64,000 nt of DNA from Chara braunii (taxonomy: Eukaryota > Streptophyta > Charophyceae > Charales > Characeae), in NCBI GenBank assembly GCA_003427395.1, contig BFEA01000096.1, positions 2,392,744 through 2,456,743 on the forward strand, written 5' to 3'. Shown here piece by piece: positions 1-10,559 of the stretch (position 1 is its first letter; each line of letters begins with the position of its first letter). Both the position numbers and the translations under genes were made by a program. The notes under the pieces are model-generated. The model did not search any database. It was not told where the DNA came from and worked only from the letters and a program-made list of their open reading frames with translations.

Positions 1-102
1 ATATGTTATGGAGAAAAATAAACTAAACAACATTTGCCCGGGCTCTACATCCAAATTCGTTACCAAATTTGAACTAAACAGCAAATACAGAAAATAAACA
101 CT

Positions 103-507
103 ATGATAAAAATAAGAAAAAGTAAAAAGACAAATAAAATGAGTGAGTGTGCCAGCACCTTTTCGACACCGCCATCTTTGCCGATTTTCAATTATCTTCT
201 GGCATTGGAAAATGCCCTGAAAATTTACAGATATGTAGTTTACATAATCAACAACTCATTAAAAAAAAATCAAAAAAATAATAAAAGTTTTTAGGCCCCG
301 AAATAAAGTGAAAACAAAAAGTTAAAAGTGAAAAAAAAACAAAATAGTGAGTGGGCGAGCATGTTTTGACACCCCCCATCTTTGACAATTATTAATGTTT
401 TTTTGGCTCAGCAGAATGACTTTAAAATTTATAGCCCTGTAGGCCACATCGTAGAGAACGCACAAAAAAAAAATTAAAAAAAACAAACTTATTTTTAGGC
501 CCCGAAA
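103..507. repeat. Diverged tandem duplication, about 204 bp per unit
   Basis: Two adjacent units (about 103-303 and 310-507) share a gtgagtg/gagc start, a 'gacacc..ccatctttg' block, an A-rich tail and the end motif tttttaggccccgaaa (288-303 and 492-507). The offset between the end motifs is 204 bases. The block is AT-rich and abuts a GC-rich segment full of 'ggccccgaac' motifs (500-610) and a short (TA)n run at 620-636. I see no gene in it. It may be a repeat-element end, but no terminal inverted repeats were found. Confidence 0.7.
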
Positions 508-718
508 CATTTTTTGGCAGGGGCCGAACCTGGAGGTGTTTGGCCCCCGAACGGGACGTCGAACGCCCGAATGTTCCGGGGCCATTTTGGGGGCCCCCGA
601 ACGTTCGATCAGGTAACCCTATATATATATATATATGTCAAATTCCCGTTCACGCCTAACTGGCCGGGCCATCGCCTGCGGTCGGGATACAGACCCCAAT
701 CGGAGTTTGACCGCGCTA

Positions 719-1330
719 TTATGACTGCGAGGGATTCATAGTTGATATGTCATTCAAAGTGAAAGCGAAAGACGGAAGGTGACCCCTTGCCAAGAGCGAT
801 GTGTATGTCCGCATGATGACCCTCCATTCATTTGTGTCACCTTGTTTCGAAATGCCCTCAACGTTCCATATGTGATTGAAGGGTTTCATGTCCACCTCCT
901 TGCCTTGCGATATTGATCTATCAAATAAAAACTTTTGAAACATGTCAGTTATCGATGTCTTAGTTTAGGGAGTTGTAAAGTTCGAATTTCCTCCTTCTGA
1001 AGTCTGCTACTACAAGCGTCCAATGGTTGTTGTATGCGTTATGGAACGAGGCTAAGATCAAGTCCATGTCGCTTATTATGTCATCTAATAACCAATTCTG
1101 CACCTCTCGCTTTCAATACCGCATTTCACTATTGAAGAATTTGAGAAATAAAAATGAGTTCTATAAGACTTTTCATGTTGTAATCACAGTTTCATTCTCA
1201 GTGTTTCACTCTAGGTGTGTGACTCTACAACAGTTGTCCAGTATGATAAGGTTTAGGTAGAAATTTTCGACGTTATTATTTAACCACTTCCATTCGACGA
1301 GCAGTAAAAAAAAATTGTTCCTAGTAGACC
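719..1330 (-). pseudogene. Ulp1/SENP-type C48 cysteine peptidase remnant
   Basis: This is the C48 peptidase fold, which cleaves SUMO-type conjugates and is often carried inside plant and algal DNA transposons. On the minus strand one frame runs from about 1330 to 960. It shows the N-terminal helix WKWLNNNVENFYLNLI, then NWLLDDII, then the catalytic-His segment YNNHWTLVVADF, then FELYNSLN where YDSL (catalytic Asp) is usual. A frameshift near 945-960 leads into the C-terminal part ending at 719. There the Q-x4-[DE]-C-G motif reads KQGDTNEWRVIM, so the catalytic Cys is Trp and the following Gly is Arg. At least four in-frame stops lie between the first two blocks. The order and spacing of blocks fit the family; the protein is certainly dead. 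Whether it belonged to a transposon upstream cannot be seen, because the next 700 bases hold nothing I recognise. Confidence 0.85.
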
Positions 1331-1339
1331 CAAAGTCTT

Positions 1340-2071
1340 CACTTGTCCCGTGAATATGTGTGCTTGCTATAGTGGTTATTCCCGTATTCCCGAATGATAT
1401 GCGATAATTCCTTCATCTCCTTAATGACAAGGTTCCGAGGTGTATTGTCGACCCTCTTTTGCACTTTTTTGCATCCGATGTTGTTTTTTGCACTGTGCAC
1501 GATAATCACGAGGAGGAGGACATTGACGGGGGGTGCAAAAGACGGTGGGGGCATGAGCAGGAATGGGGGGGTGAGATCCTTGTAAATGGGAAAGTGCCTC
1601 ATCATTACGTAGGAAAAAAAAAAAAGACGATGTAAAAACAACATGTTATCAATACCTAGCTTGCACTTACATGGACAACATGGATGTACAAATGGGGTCA
1701 TGAATCTTGGCGGAGGGATCCAATCACACACATGCACATACACACCATAAAATTTTGACAAAAAAAGAGACACACATGCATAAAGCACACACTCACGTAA
1801 CACGTAAAGTTTCGATGAAACGATAAAAGTACCCATCCCGAAAAAATAAATCATAATAATTGAAAAAAATTGAAAACAAAAGCAAGTATAAAATAATGAA
1901 CAAGACAGTCGCATAAAGTCATACATTGTATCGCTATTGGTATAAGTATATTAAATGACTCATAGATCAAGAGTTTTAAATATAAGAAATATAATGAGTA
2001 TAAAACAAAATTTACGCTAACAAGCAAATAAAACTTTGTAATGTTTGCTCGTCCGCTTCCTACCTCACCCC
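1340..2071. other. AT-rich stretch, no recognisable gene
   Basis: A 195-codon open stretch exists on the minus strand (1339-1926), but its composition is F/L/C/Y-rich as expected from AT-rich noncoding DNA. Its last about 45 residues are more protein-like (K/E-rich). I see no domain. It lies directly upstream, on the minus strand, of the Ulp1 remnant and could be an eroded part of the same element. Confidence 0.4.
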
Positions 2072-3105
2072 TCATTTGTCTACACGTGCGCAGTCTCGCA
2101 CGTCCTTCCTACCTTCGGCCTGATCCCTATCCTCCACAGTCATGTTCTCAACATTGCGAGAATAGTGAGACCCCTCTATTTTCCCCCTTTCCCGACCATC
2201 CTCTGTGACCCTGACTTGTGGTGTTGTTGTGCCATTGCCTTTACCGTATGAATGCAGATGCAACGACATTCCCATAACGCTCATCCCAACAGCGGAGTTG
2301 GACTCCATCTCTGATCTGCCTTCTATCGCAACACCTGTTGCGATGAGACTCCCGTACATGACGCTTGCACCTGACGACTTGTTGATTAACATATGCGCAC
2401 CTTCGAATGTATCTCTTGTGGCGACTGAAACGACGTAGATAAACTTTTTGGCCCCGTCGAACGGCCCCATCTCTAGGAAGGTCCGGTAATATTCCCGATG
2501 GACCGTCACTTCTTCAAACGTCAGGTTGGCGAGGTCGGCCACTGCTCGCCTGACAAGATCCAGCCCGCCCAATTTTTCCAGTAAGAAGGACGACAATTTT
2601 ATTCGAACATTTTCACTAGGCAAATTGAAACTCCCGGTCATGGCCACCCTAAGGTCCACCGTTACGTTGTCGAACTCCGGGTCCACGAACTCGAACCCCG
2701 CCTGCCACACTAACTGTCATGCTCCTTCGAACATGCTCAGTGGATCTTATCCAGATGCTAGTAGGATCCCGAACACGAGTCATCCATCCCCTGACATATA
2801 CAACCAACCTTTCGCACACGCATGCCCCCGAACGCGAGTCATACATCCTCCGACATATACAACCAACCTTCCACACGTGCATGCCCCCCCGGGTCCGGGT
2901 TCCACCCGGCACCCCCGTTTGCACGCCATTTAACCTTGGTTACCAGGTGAACCGTGTTCTCCATAAGCTTGATCCAAATCCAATCCTTCACCGGGTGTCG
3001 GACCTCACTTATAGTGGAAAGGCTGACCTCTACGCCGCCAGTCACTTCCCTTGGCGGCTCTATCCCCAGCGGGCGATCCTCGAGGATCGTTCTCCTTCGC
3101 GCCAT
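2072..3105 (-). pseudogene. Unknown-family paralogue, unit 1 of a tandem array
   Basis: I do not recognise this protein family. It was found by comparing units within the window. The N-terminal half (3105-2839) carries WIWIKLMENT and GWLYMSED, matching LWIERIW in unit 2 and LWIETIW...GWVYLSH in unit 3. After a small minisatellite (about 2765-2890), which shifts the frame, the second half (about 2745-2072) carries DPLSMFEGA..LVWQA, SSFLLEKLGG and EMGPFDGAKKF. These match DSLFRHAEQKVVWAA, PPFLVDTVFG and EIRPFGGNWAEE in unit 3. Two stops interrupt the frame just before the 212-codon open stretch 2710-2072. The C-terminal tail after SEMES is longer than in the other units and rich in G, M and charged residues. 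Function is unknown; the pattern of alternating hydrophobic strands with aromatic anchors suggests a compact globular domain (inference). Confidence 0.6.
2765..2890. repeat. Short minisatellite, about 60-bp unit, about 2 copies
   Basis: Two imperfect copies of a unit containing 'gagtcatacatcctccgaca', 'tatacaaccaacctt' and 'cacacgcatgccccc'. The repeat sits inside unit 1 of the unknown paralogue array and coincides with the change of reading frame between its two halves, so its expansion is a plausible cause of the frameshift. Confidence 0.65.
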
Positions 3106-3321
3106 CGCGCGTCACTTTTCCGCCTTTGATCCCTATCATGTGACGCCACAATGATCCCCACAATAGCTGGACACCCCATTCCTTGTCTTAGTACTTTACG
3201 CCTAACTGATCCGCATAGTATACATGTTCTCCCTTCTACGTTACCCCCTAATTTTTATCTTCCTTCTTTCCCTCTCCCCTTACCCCCTAGCTTACCCTGC
3301 TAATTTGGGTTTTTCCTGCTC

Positions 3322-3970
3322 CTAATCGAACCACATTACCTTGAATAGTTTGAACACATCATCCACATAGCAAGGTGTTGCCGCTACCTCTCTGCGGATT
3401 ATGGCTTCCCTGATCTCTGGGGCTACCTCTAGCTGATCGTATCTGTCCATATTCAAAATGATGAGGACCTCCCAGGCTCTGTCGCCATGGAAGGGCCCAA
3501 ATTTCAACGATGTTTTATAAAACTCTTCTGACAGTCATACACAATCTACGTGTATTCGCTCCATAGTGCTGGCCACCTCTGCGACGTGGTCAAAACCCCC
3601 GAACCAGTCCGTCACGAACTCGGGTACCCAAATCTTGGTTCGTAGACGGAGAGGTCTAAACTCCTTTCATCCCCCCATCCCGACCTTACTATGGACCACA
3701 TCCCATCCTTTGTTGGCAAACCTCTCGCCTGCCCTCCGAGTCCCCGCCTCGGCATTCTCCAGAAGCCACAGCGGACTATGTCCTGCCGAAAGCGTTGTGC
3801 AAAATAGGTATCACCTTTGCTCGGAGAGGATGACAGTCCCGACCGATTCCACCCTTCCTTCCGCAATCTCCTCTCATCCTTCCTCCTCTCTTATCGGGTT
3901 CCAGATGCGTTCTATCCACAGGTACGACAATTCCGGTGCAATCTCGAGTCCGATCCAACTACATGTTGTC
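3322..3970 (-). pseudogene. Unknown-family paralogue, unit 2 of a tandem array
   Basis: Same unrecognised family as units 1 and 3, read on the minus strand almost entirely in one frame. Order of blocks: SYLWIERIWNPI (about 3900), then TVILSEQR, SAGHSPLWLLENAEA, RTKIWVPEFVTDWFGGFD (about 3590-3640), KFGPFHGDRAWEVLIIL (about 3450-3505) and VDDVFKLFK near the end at 3322. The DWFGGFDHVAEVAS stretch aligns with EKLGGLDLVRRAVAD of unit 1, and GPFHGDRAW with GPFDGAKKF. Stops occur near the middle (a TGA before KEF, a TGA after SEQR, a TGA before LSEEF) and in the 5' part, so this is a decayed copy. Spacing to unit 1 is about 1 kb and to unit 3 about 0.87 kb, consistent with tandem duplication of a gene of about 270 codons. 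Confidence 0.6.
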
Positions 3971-4140
3971 CCTCTCCATTCATTATCCGCTGGTATGGAC
4001 ATTTCTATCCCCCTTCGACTCCTTTCGGCTCCCATCTTTAAACGTGCAGTCCTTTAGTAGTAGTTCCCTAGCCATTGTTCCCTTCCTGCACAGAGTCGAC
4101 CACCCATTTCCCCCTGGGTAAGCCTTGCTTCTCAAAAGTC

Positions 4141-4944
4141 TCAATCCTCTATCTCGTCATCGTCCCCGTCGTCGCTGAAATCATCCTCTTCGTCATAGAA
4201 AAACTCCCTCAGCCCTTCTAAGAAAGTCTCCCCTATTGCCACATTTCGGTAAACTATCCGCCAATGTACTGGGCTAGGGACATAGACGTCGTCAGTGCTA
4301 AGGTAGTTAAGCATATCGGCTAACTCTTCCGCCCAGTTCCCTCCGAAAGGCCTTATTTCTACAAACAGCCTAAAGAAGTCCTATCGAGCACACTAGTACA
4401 GCCTCAGGTTTGTCATTGACCGGCATATCTGCTCCAGTCTATTCCGGGTTCCAAAGACCGTGTCCACCAGAAACGGGGGTAGTACGCATCTCATTGTTCT
4501 GAGGGGTTGCCTCACATTTCTTCTATCTTCGAGTTCCACTCGCACCTGTACTTTGTCCCTTTCCATTTCCGCCCGCTGACACGCTGCCCATACTACCTTT
4601 TGCTCCGCATGCCTAAATAGCGAGTCCGGCGCAGTCCCCAATACCAATTTTATTACCGTTGCATCTTCACTTACATGGGATAGGTAGACCCACCCTTGAG
4701 CTTCCACCGTCCCCCGGAATTCCAAATCCATCAAGCTCAGCGACAATCTCGTCAGACTGACCTTAGTCCATATCGTCTCTATCCAGAGGAACGCGTCCTT
4801 TTCGCCCAGCATCATAGTTTGATAGGATGGCTCAAGGTTTGTCCCTGTTCCTTCCTCTGGGAGGACGACGGATACCCCATCCTTTACAGCTATCGGCATT
4901 TCCGGACCGCTCGAATAGATTGGAGACGACAACCACTGTGCCAT
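4141..4944 (-). pseudogene. Unknown-family paralogue, unit 3, best preserved copy
   Basis: One frame from 4944 to a TGA at 4141-4143, 268 codons including two stops: a TAG at 4393-4395 and another four codons later. Blocks in order: FLWIETIW, GWVYLSHVSEDA, APDSLFRHAEQKVVWAA, a charged RAEMERDKVQVRVELEDRR linker, VLPPFLVDTVFGTRNRLEQI, then after the two stops DFFRLFVEIRPFGGNWAEEL, VYVPSPVHWRIVYRNVAIGE, FLEGLREFF, and a very acidic tail (DEEDDFSDDGDDDEIED). The plus-strand copy at 18960-19400 shares the last half including an acidic end. No known domain, signal peptide or membrane segment is visible. The acidic tail argues for a nuclear or nucleic-acid-associated protein, but this is speculative. 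The region could be a domain of a TE protein or a plant-specific family. Confidence 0.65.
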
Positions 4945-5784
4945 CTCGTTTTTCCCAGCCCCGGTTCCTGTTTTCCATAAAAGAGCACCGCACGACCCCT
5001 TTCGTCAGGCTAACTTTTTTCCTAGATGAGAATTATTTTAGACCCCTCATCCGGGTCTCCCTAATTTTCCTTGCCCATTTTCCGAGTATCGTCGCCCCGT
5101 AGCACCTTCAATTGGTCACCATCAGTCGGCATTCCTTTTTCTGATTCCCTTCCTTCCGACTTTTATCCTTACTCCCTCCCTTCTTCTCTCACTCGTGCGG
5201 ACTTAGATAGGGGGACGATAATAGACTCAGAAACTTGATCCCCCCCCAACAATCTCAAGCAGTTTTACAGAGGGAGGTACAAAAAGAAAAAAAGAAAAAA
5301 ATCAGGCATTCCTCGCACACAGGCCGGTCATCTCCTCACCGGCCTTTTCCCAAAAAGTGGTCTCTCCACTGTTACTTTCGGCAGAGTTTTATCCCGTACC
5401 TCAAGCACAGCTCAATCGTCGCGAGCACGGTACCCAGACTTCAATGGGGGGGGGACACCCTCACCTTCGCGCCCAGAATACCCCATCCCGTCTTGCCGCT
5501 CTTGCACACCCCCATTGGCACAGGAAATCACCCCGCGTACCCCGGTAAGGACAAAAGTCAGCCGTCCGGGCATTCACATCCATCAGTCTGGTAAGAATCA
5601 GCCTTTACCATGTCATACCACGAGAGGCTACTAATCGCCTCCGGAGTCATTTCCCAGCCCCGCATGTGGTGGTCTTCCCCCGCCAGCCAACAGGCTAATG
5701 CCCCGCCTGGGGAGACGTTTCGCACCCTGCCCGGACAAGGTGCCGAGCCATGCTCGGACCCCCCCTGGACGAGAATGCTACTAA
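4945..5784. other. Spacer between paralogue units, nothing certain
   Basis: By position this stretch might hold a further unit of the paralogue array. I could only find isolated open minus-strand stretches, such as SWYDMVKADS near 5600, without the diagnostic blocks. GC-rich and pyrimidine-rich on the plus strand. Confidence 0.3.
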
Positions 5785-6054
5785 TTAACCAGCGTGACAA
5801 ACTCCCGTCCAACATCTCGGTGGCATGACCGTTGCACATGAAACCCGGCGAACCCCGAAGAAACGACGTTTCGCAACCCGCACCAGCCGGTGCAGACCCA
5901 CCCTTTCCTTCCGAAGTGGCAGGACGCTCAATTCCTCTTTCATGCAATCCACGAGTCCCAAGTGGGACAGATATAGAACAAGTGTTTTTGCCTCTACGCA
6001 ACACAATCGAGTCTCGCCTTCCATATCCGTATACTCCTCGACCTTGTCCACCAT
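5785..6054 (-). pseudogene. Possible unknown-family paralogue, fragmentary unit 4
   Basis: An open 89-codon minus-strand stretch contains DMEGETRLCCVEAKTLVLYL then SH, which resembles the DLEFRGTVEAQGWVYLSH block of unit 3. Beyond this I could not extend the match, so membership is tentative. It lies between unit 3 and unit 5 in the same orientation, as expected if the array is continuous. An overlapping open stretch in another frame (6139-5558) may be a shadow. Confidence 0.35.
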
Positions 6055-6544
6055 CTAGGCTACACTGTTCGTGGGTGGCTGGTTCGAGCATCTTTCTGAT
6101 CATACGATTCCCCTTGCGTGTGTGTGTGTCATGCCACATGCAGGGTCCACGCCGTCGTGCTCGATGACAATGCCCTGGCTACGCCTCCCGTTTGAACCGG
6201 TGTCGGGTCCTACATGGAGTCGGATTCAGAGGAGTCTTTCTCGTTATTGATCGGTTTAAACCCTTCGCTTGTTTTTGTTAGTTCAACATAGTCCTTGAAA
6301 CTTAGTTCGACTTTGGGAAGATCTAACATCAGGATCTCACAACGCACAAAGGCATCAGTGAGAGCACCATGATAATGCTTGAGGGTTCTTATTGCCTTTC
6401 CTTTAGGCCGGACGTGGTCTGGTCATCTTTCCTCTGGTCGCCCTTTGTATTCTCCATGGCCAGCACAGATACAACCACGACACCTTATGAAGAGTTCACC
6501 TTCATGCTCTCAGCGATTCTCACATCGGTAGTGCGGTTGACCTT

Positions 6545-6870
6545 TCACACGAATGACCTGCGGGAGTGGCTCATGCGCAGGTCATACAGCAACCCATGTC
6601 CTAGTGCCATCTCAGTTCCTAGCATGTGCCATCCAATTTCCGGTAGGTATACGGTCTCCGTCACCCTCAAATCAGCATATAAATCGTCCCCTGGGCCCCT
6701 ATTGAATTTCATACCACTCCACAAACATTCTACGATCATGAAGGCTTGGTCCCTCCCCAAGGTCACATTTCTCCATTCAATGTCAATCCCTCAAACCACG
6801 TAGCTTGCTAGAAGTGACACCTTCTCATGAGCATCTTCAAAGGTGAGCTAGTTTTCCTTGGAGTCTAGCA
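6545..6870 (-). pseudogene. Unknown-family paralogue, fragmentary unit 5
   Basis: The minus-strand frame 6766-6545 contains AFMIVECLWSGMKFNRGPGD, then ETVYLPEIGWHMLGTEMALG and LLYDLRM. These align with DDVYVPSPVHWRIVYRNVAI and FLEGLREFF of unit 3 and with the corresponding part of unit 1. Only the C-terminal half is recognisable. It is the most upstream unit of the minus-strand array. Confidence 0.45.
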
Positions 6871-7420
6871 ACTCCATTCATTCCCCTTATCTTTTATTGT
6901 TTGTCCTTTCATAGGGTAGGATTGTTCCTTCTTGATAATCGTTGTGTTCATGTTGGTTTCTTCAAACATTTCCAGTGTACAGTGCATGAGTCAGAAGAAG
7001 GGAGGAGAGCACCCAATCGGTCGGATCACTCCGCTGCGGGATTTTCATTGGACCCCGGCCAAAGCCGAAGCACCAACCAACCGCCTGCCAGGTAAGCGGA
7101 GCCCCTTTTTCGCACGAAGAGGAGAGGTCGACCTGCGACTTGCCCAAGGCTTTCCTGGACTGGCGAACACCAGTACCGGAGGAAGGGGGGTTACAGTCAC
7201 TCCACCAGGGAGTAAGCTAATAAGGTGCAGCATGCATATTATACCTCCAGGCCTGACCATGCCATGTGCCCAACCGCCCTCAAGTCTGATTCTCTCAAAG
7301 GGAAGAGCAAACACAAGTCCAATTTTTTTCTCTTCGATTGTGTTTACGGTCATGCGTCGGGCGCCCCCTTCGGAATCGCATGGGTCAATTTAACCCATAC
7401 CCGGCATCTCCACCATTTTT
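6871..7420. other. No recognisable gene, left flank of element A
   Basis: No domain-bearing frame or clear repeat seen. Element A begins at 7421 with TGTAAGGATGTACCC; the preceding bases (accattttt) are not duplicated at the other end of the element. Confidence 0.4.
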
Positions 7421-8570
7421 TGTAAGGATGTACCCTGATAGAGTTTCGAGCCCGAGTGAACCCCGTTGCGGGTCCCAGTTGGCTTTGCTCCGCCCACGCT
7501 CAAGCTCGGGGCGCGGAGCGTTTGTTACAGGGGAACCCCCACCTAGTGCTATGAGATGGATGGGGATGGACCATTTGCGAGAGGGCTGTAACATTGGGGG
7601 ATGTAGCTCCGCTCTCGTGCTAGATAGTAGCTTTACGGTCACTCGCGACGTTTTCTTGATTCATTTAAATGTGGCAAGGCAATTGCTCCTTCCAATACAA
7701 ATGCAGTCCAGGGGGGTTTATTGAGGATTTCCCTTCTTTTGTGCGTAGGTCAAACGTCATCCTTGGACCACACACCTTTTCACTAAGCACAACAATCCCT
7801 ATGGCATCTTCGGGGTGCGGCGGCGGCGTCCATCCCCTAGCTCCTACCTTTTTTTTCTTCTTGACGCATTCATCCTCTTTCATACATCCGTCGTCTGCCA
7901 TTAGTCCTTTCGGACTTCCATATTGCATTCAAAGAGACAAAACACACATTCGTCCTGCAAACCCACGCCCCCCCTTTTTCTTTCTTTTTTGATCCTTTGT
8001 TCCAAGCATCCTACACCTAGGCCCGCCCATCTCAGAATTTATGTCAGGCCTTCGGCCTTTCCATCCGATCTTCATCATTCCCTTTCGCCCGCGTACCCCG
8101 GACCCAGTCTCGCTCAAGTCATCCTAAGCTACTCACCTGCACAATACCACGCACGCGCAAAGACCAATACAATCCCCCATTGGGATCAACTTATCACCCT
8201 TCCCGCAAGCTTAAGTTCCTTTCTCTTTCGTGTTTCTCTTGCCCTTCCCGTCCTTTCCACAGTCAAGTCATGCCTTTTCCTTAGTCATGCAGTCGGAGAA
8301 ATGGTTGAGTCAATTGACCTTGTGTCAAACTCTCACTTTCCCACTTTCTCAAGGTCCTTGTCTTCCAAATTCTCAAGGGCTTTCCTTTCTCCTTCTTGGT
8401 GGCCCAAGGGACCGGCTATCCCTCCCTTGCCTTCTTTCTCCACCAAGTGAGGACCGCTTCTTTTCACCGTTCGACCCCTAGCAATGTAACAAGTGAGAGG
8501 GGAAGGGTTAGTCACGTGCCAAGAAGGAAGAGGGGGAGAGGGTAAGGTGAAGGTCCAGGCTCTAGGGAAA

Positions 8571-8607
8571 GAGAATGAGAGAGAGGGAGAGAAAGAGAGA
8601 GAGAAGA

Positions 8608-8666
<59 letters not shown>

Positions 8667-8700
8667 GATAGAGAGGGAGAGAGAGAGAAAAAAAAAGAAG
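8571..8700. repeat. (GA)n microsatellite in the left arm of element A
   Basis: Imperfect GA run between the 1.15-kb distal arm and the 53-bp minisatellite. A (CT)n run occupies the same position, inverted, in the right arm of element B (about 42063-42102). Confidence 0.9.
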
Positions 8701-8819
8701 GAGAAAGAGACTCCTAATTCCTTATCAACCTTACCCCCTAGCGTGCCCTACCGTCGTACCCATTGTTCATTGCGGTCCTTGGTGCCTGCCATTTTGCTCC
8801 CGATCGTCGGGTGGCGGAA

Positions 8820-9765
8820 GAGGACGGAGGAGGAAGGAGGTGCAAAGTGGTTTGGCTATGGCGGATGGGTGAAGGAGGTGGTGGAGAAAGAAAGTGCAAG
8901 GAGGTCGGCTATAGAGGGTGGATGAAGAGAATGGAGGAGGAAGAAGGTGGAAGGTGGTTGGCTATGGCGGATGGGTGGAGGAGGCAGTGGAAGAAGAAGG
9001 AGTAAGGTGGTTGGCCATGGTGGATGGGTGAAGGAGATGGTGGAGGGGGAAGGTGCAAGGTGGTTGGCTATGGCGGACGGTTGAAGGAGATGGTGGAGGA
9101 AGGAGGAAGGTGGTTGGCTATGGTGGATGGGTGAAGGAGGTGGTGGAGGAAGAGGGTGGAACGTGATTGTTTATGGTGGATAAGAGAAGGAGATGGAGGA
9201 GGAGGAAGGTGCAAGGTAGGTCGCTATGGAGGATGGGTGAAGGAGGCGGTGGAGGAAGAAGGTGCAAGGTGGTTGGCTATGGTGGATGGGTGAAGGAGGT
9301 GGTGGAGGAAGAAGGTGCGAGGTGGTCAGCTATGGTGGATGGGTGAAGAGGATGGAGGAGGAAGAAGGTGGAAGATGGTCGGCTATGCTGGATGGTTGAA
9401 GGAGGTGGTGGAGGAAAAAGGTGGAAGGTGATTGGCTATGGTGGATGGATGAAGGAGATGGAGATGGAAGAAGGTGCAAGATGGTTGGCTATGGTGGATG
9501 AGTGAAGGAGATGGTAGAGGAAGAAGGTGCAAGGTTGGCTATGGCGGATGGGTGAAGGAGATGGTGGAGGAAGGAGATGGTGGAGGAAGGAGGTGGAAGG
9601 TGGTTGGCTATGGTAGATGGGTGAAGGAGATGGTGGAGGAAGAGGGTGGAAGGTGATTGGCTATGGTGGATGGTTGAAGGAGATGGAGGAGGAAAAAGGT
9701 GCAAGGTGGTTGGCGATGGTGGATGGGTGAAGGAGATGGTGAAAGGAAGAAGGTGGAAGGTGGTT
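8820..9765 (+). repeat. 53-bp minisatellite, left arm of element A, about 18 copies
   Basis: Repeats of a purine-rich unit containing ggttggctatggtggatggg then tgaaggagatggtggagg. The unit length measured on the inverted array of element B is 53 (40589, 40642, 40695). Because 53 is not a multiple of 3, open frames through it cycle through three different peptides; these are not genes. The same array occurs in element B at 31665-31925 (direct) and 40545-41975 (inverted). Confidence 0.9.
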
Positions 9766-10559
9766 GGCTTCGGCTCCCCCCCTAGTCTAAGTGTCCGGGT
9801 TTGTTCTCCATCATATCTTCTAACCTCGGAGACAAAACACAGTACTACAGTACTAATCAGACAGCCAATATGCAGAAAACACAGTTTTGAAGCAATCACA
9901 GTCTGCAGAAAAATTCGCAGAATTCGCAGTTTGCAGACTCCAACATTTTTGCCATTTTTGTCGTTTTCGGCTAAATATGGAGAGCCGAAAAACACAGGTC
10001 TGTGTTTCCTGCCCCAAACGACCTCAGAATCACTCCAAACTTGTTGGGCCCTATCAATGTACCATTGGGAAGGCCGCTACAAAGTTTGACTTGATTCTGA
10101 TGCGTTTGGGTCGACTTGCCTATTTCGGACGCCGTCCGGCCTCACGGCGAACAGTTCGTCTGAAGTCCGTTTTCTGATTTTTCATAAAAACGGACTCCGA
10201 CGGTCTGCTGGGTCTGCAGACTATCTGTTTATCCCTAGGATATGAGGTCTCAGAAGTTTCGGGCCTCATACTCCGGGTTTGACAGGTTTGTTATAGAGGT
10301 GCTCCCGGGTCATTTTTGCCTTGTTTGCGGTTCTCGGGGCAGTCTTGCGTCGGGCGGCTGCCACTTGCTTTTCCTTGCAATAACAAATGTTTGGCTTGGC
10401 CACACCTTATCAGCAGTTAAAGATCTACAGCTATCAGTAACAGCAGCAGCAACAGTGCTTTAAACAGTTGGTCTGCAGCTCCTTACTTACCTTCCAGTAA
10501 CCGCTTTTGAATAGAACACGGGTGGGGGGTTAAAGCATGCGGTATTCAAATTAGAGCAC

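Noticed and set aside
790-850. A CGHTH-like string on the minus strand suggesting a second DUF7869 copy
   Set aside because: It lies out of frame with, and is fully explained by, the C48 peptidase C-terminal part that overlaps it.
1339-1926. 195-codon minus-strand frame
   Set aside because: Composition matches AT-rich noncoding DNA and no conserved block was found.
8571-8925. Arginine/glutamate-rich plus-strand frame
   Set aside because: A direct translation of the GA microsatellite.
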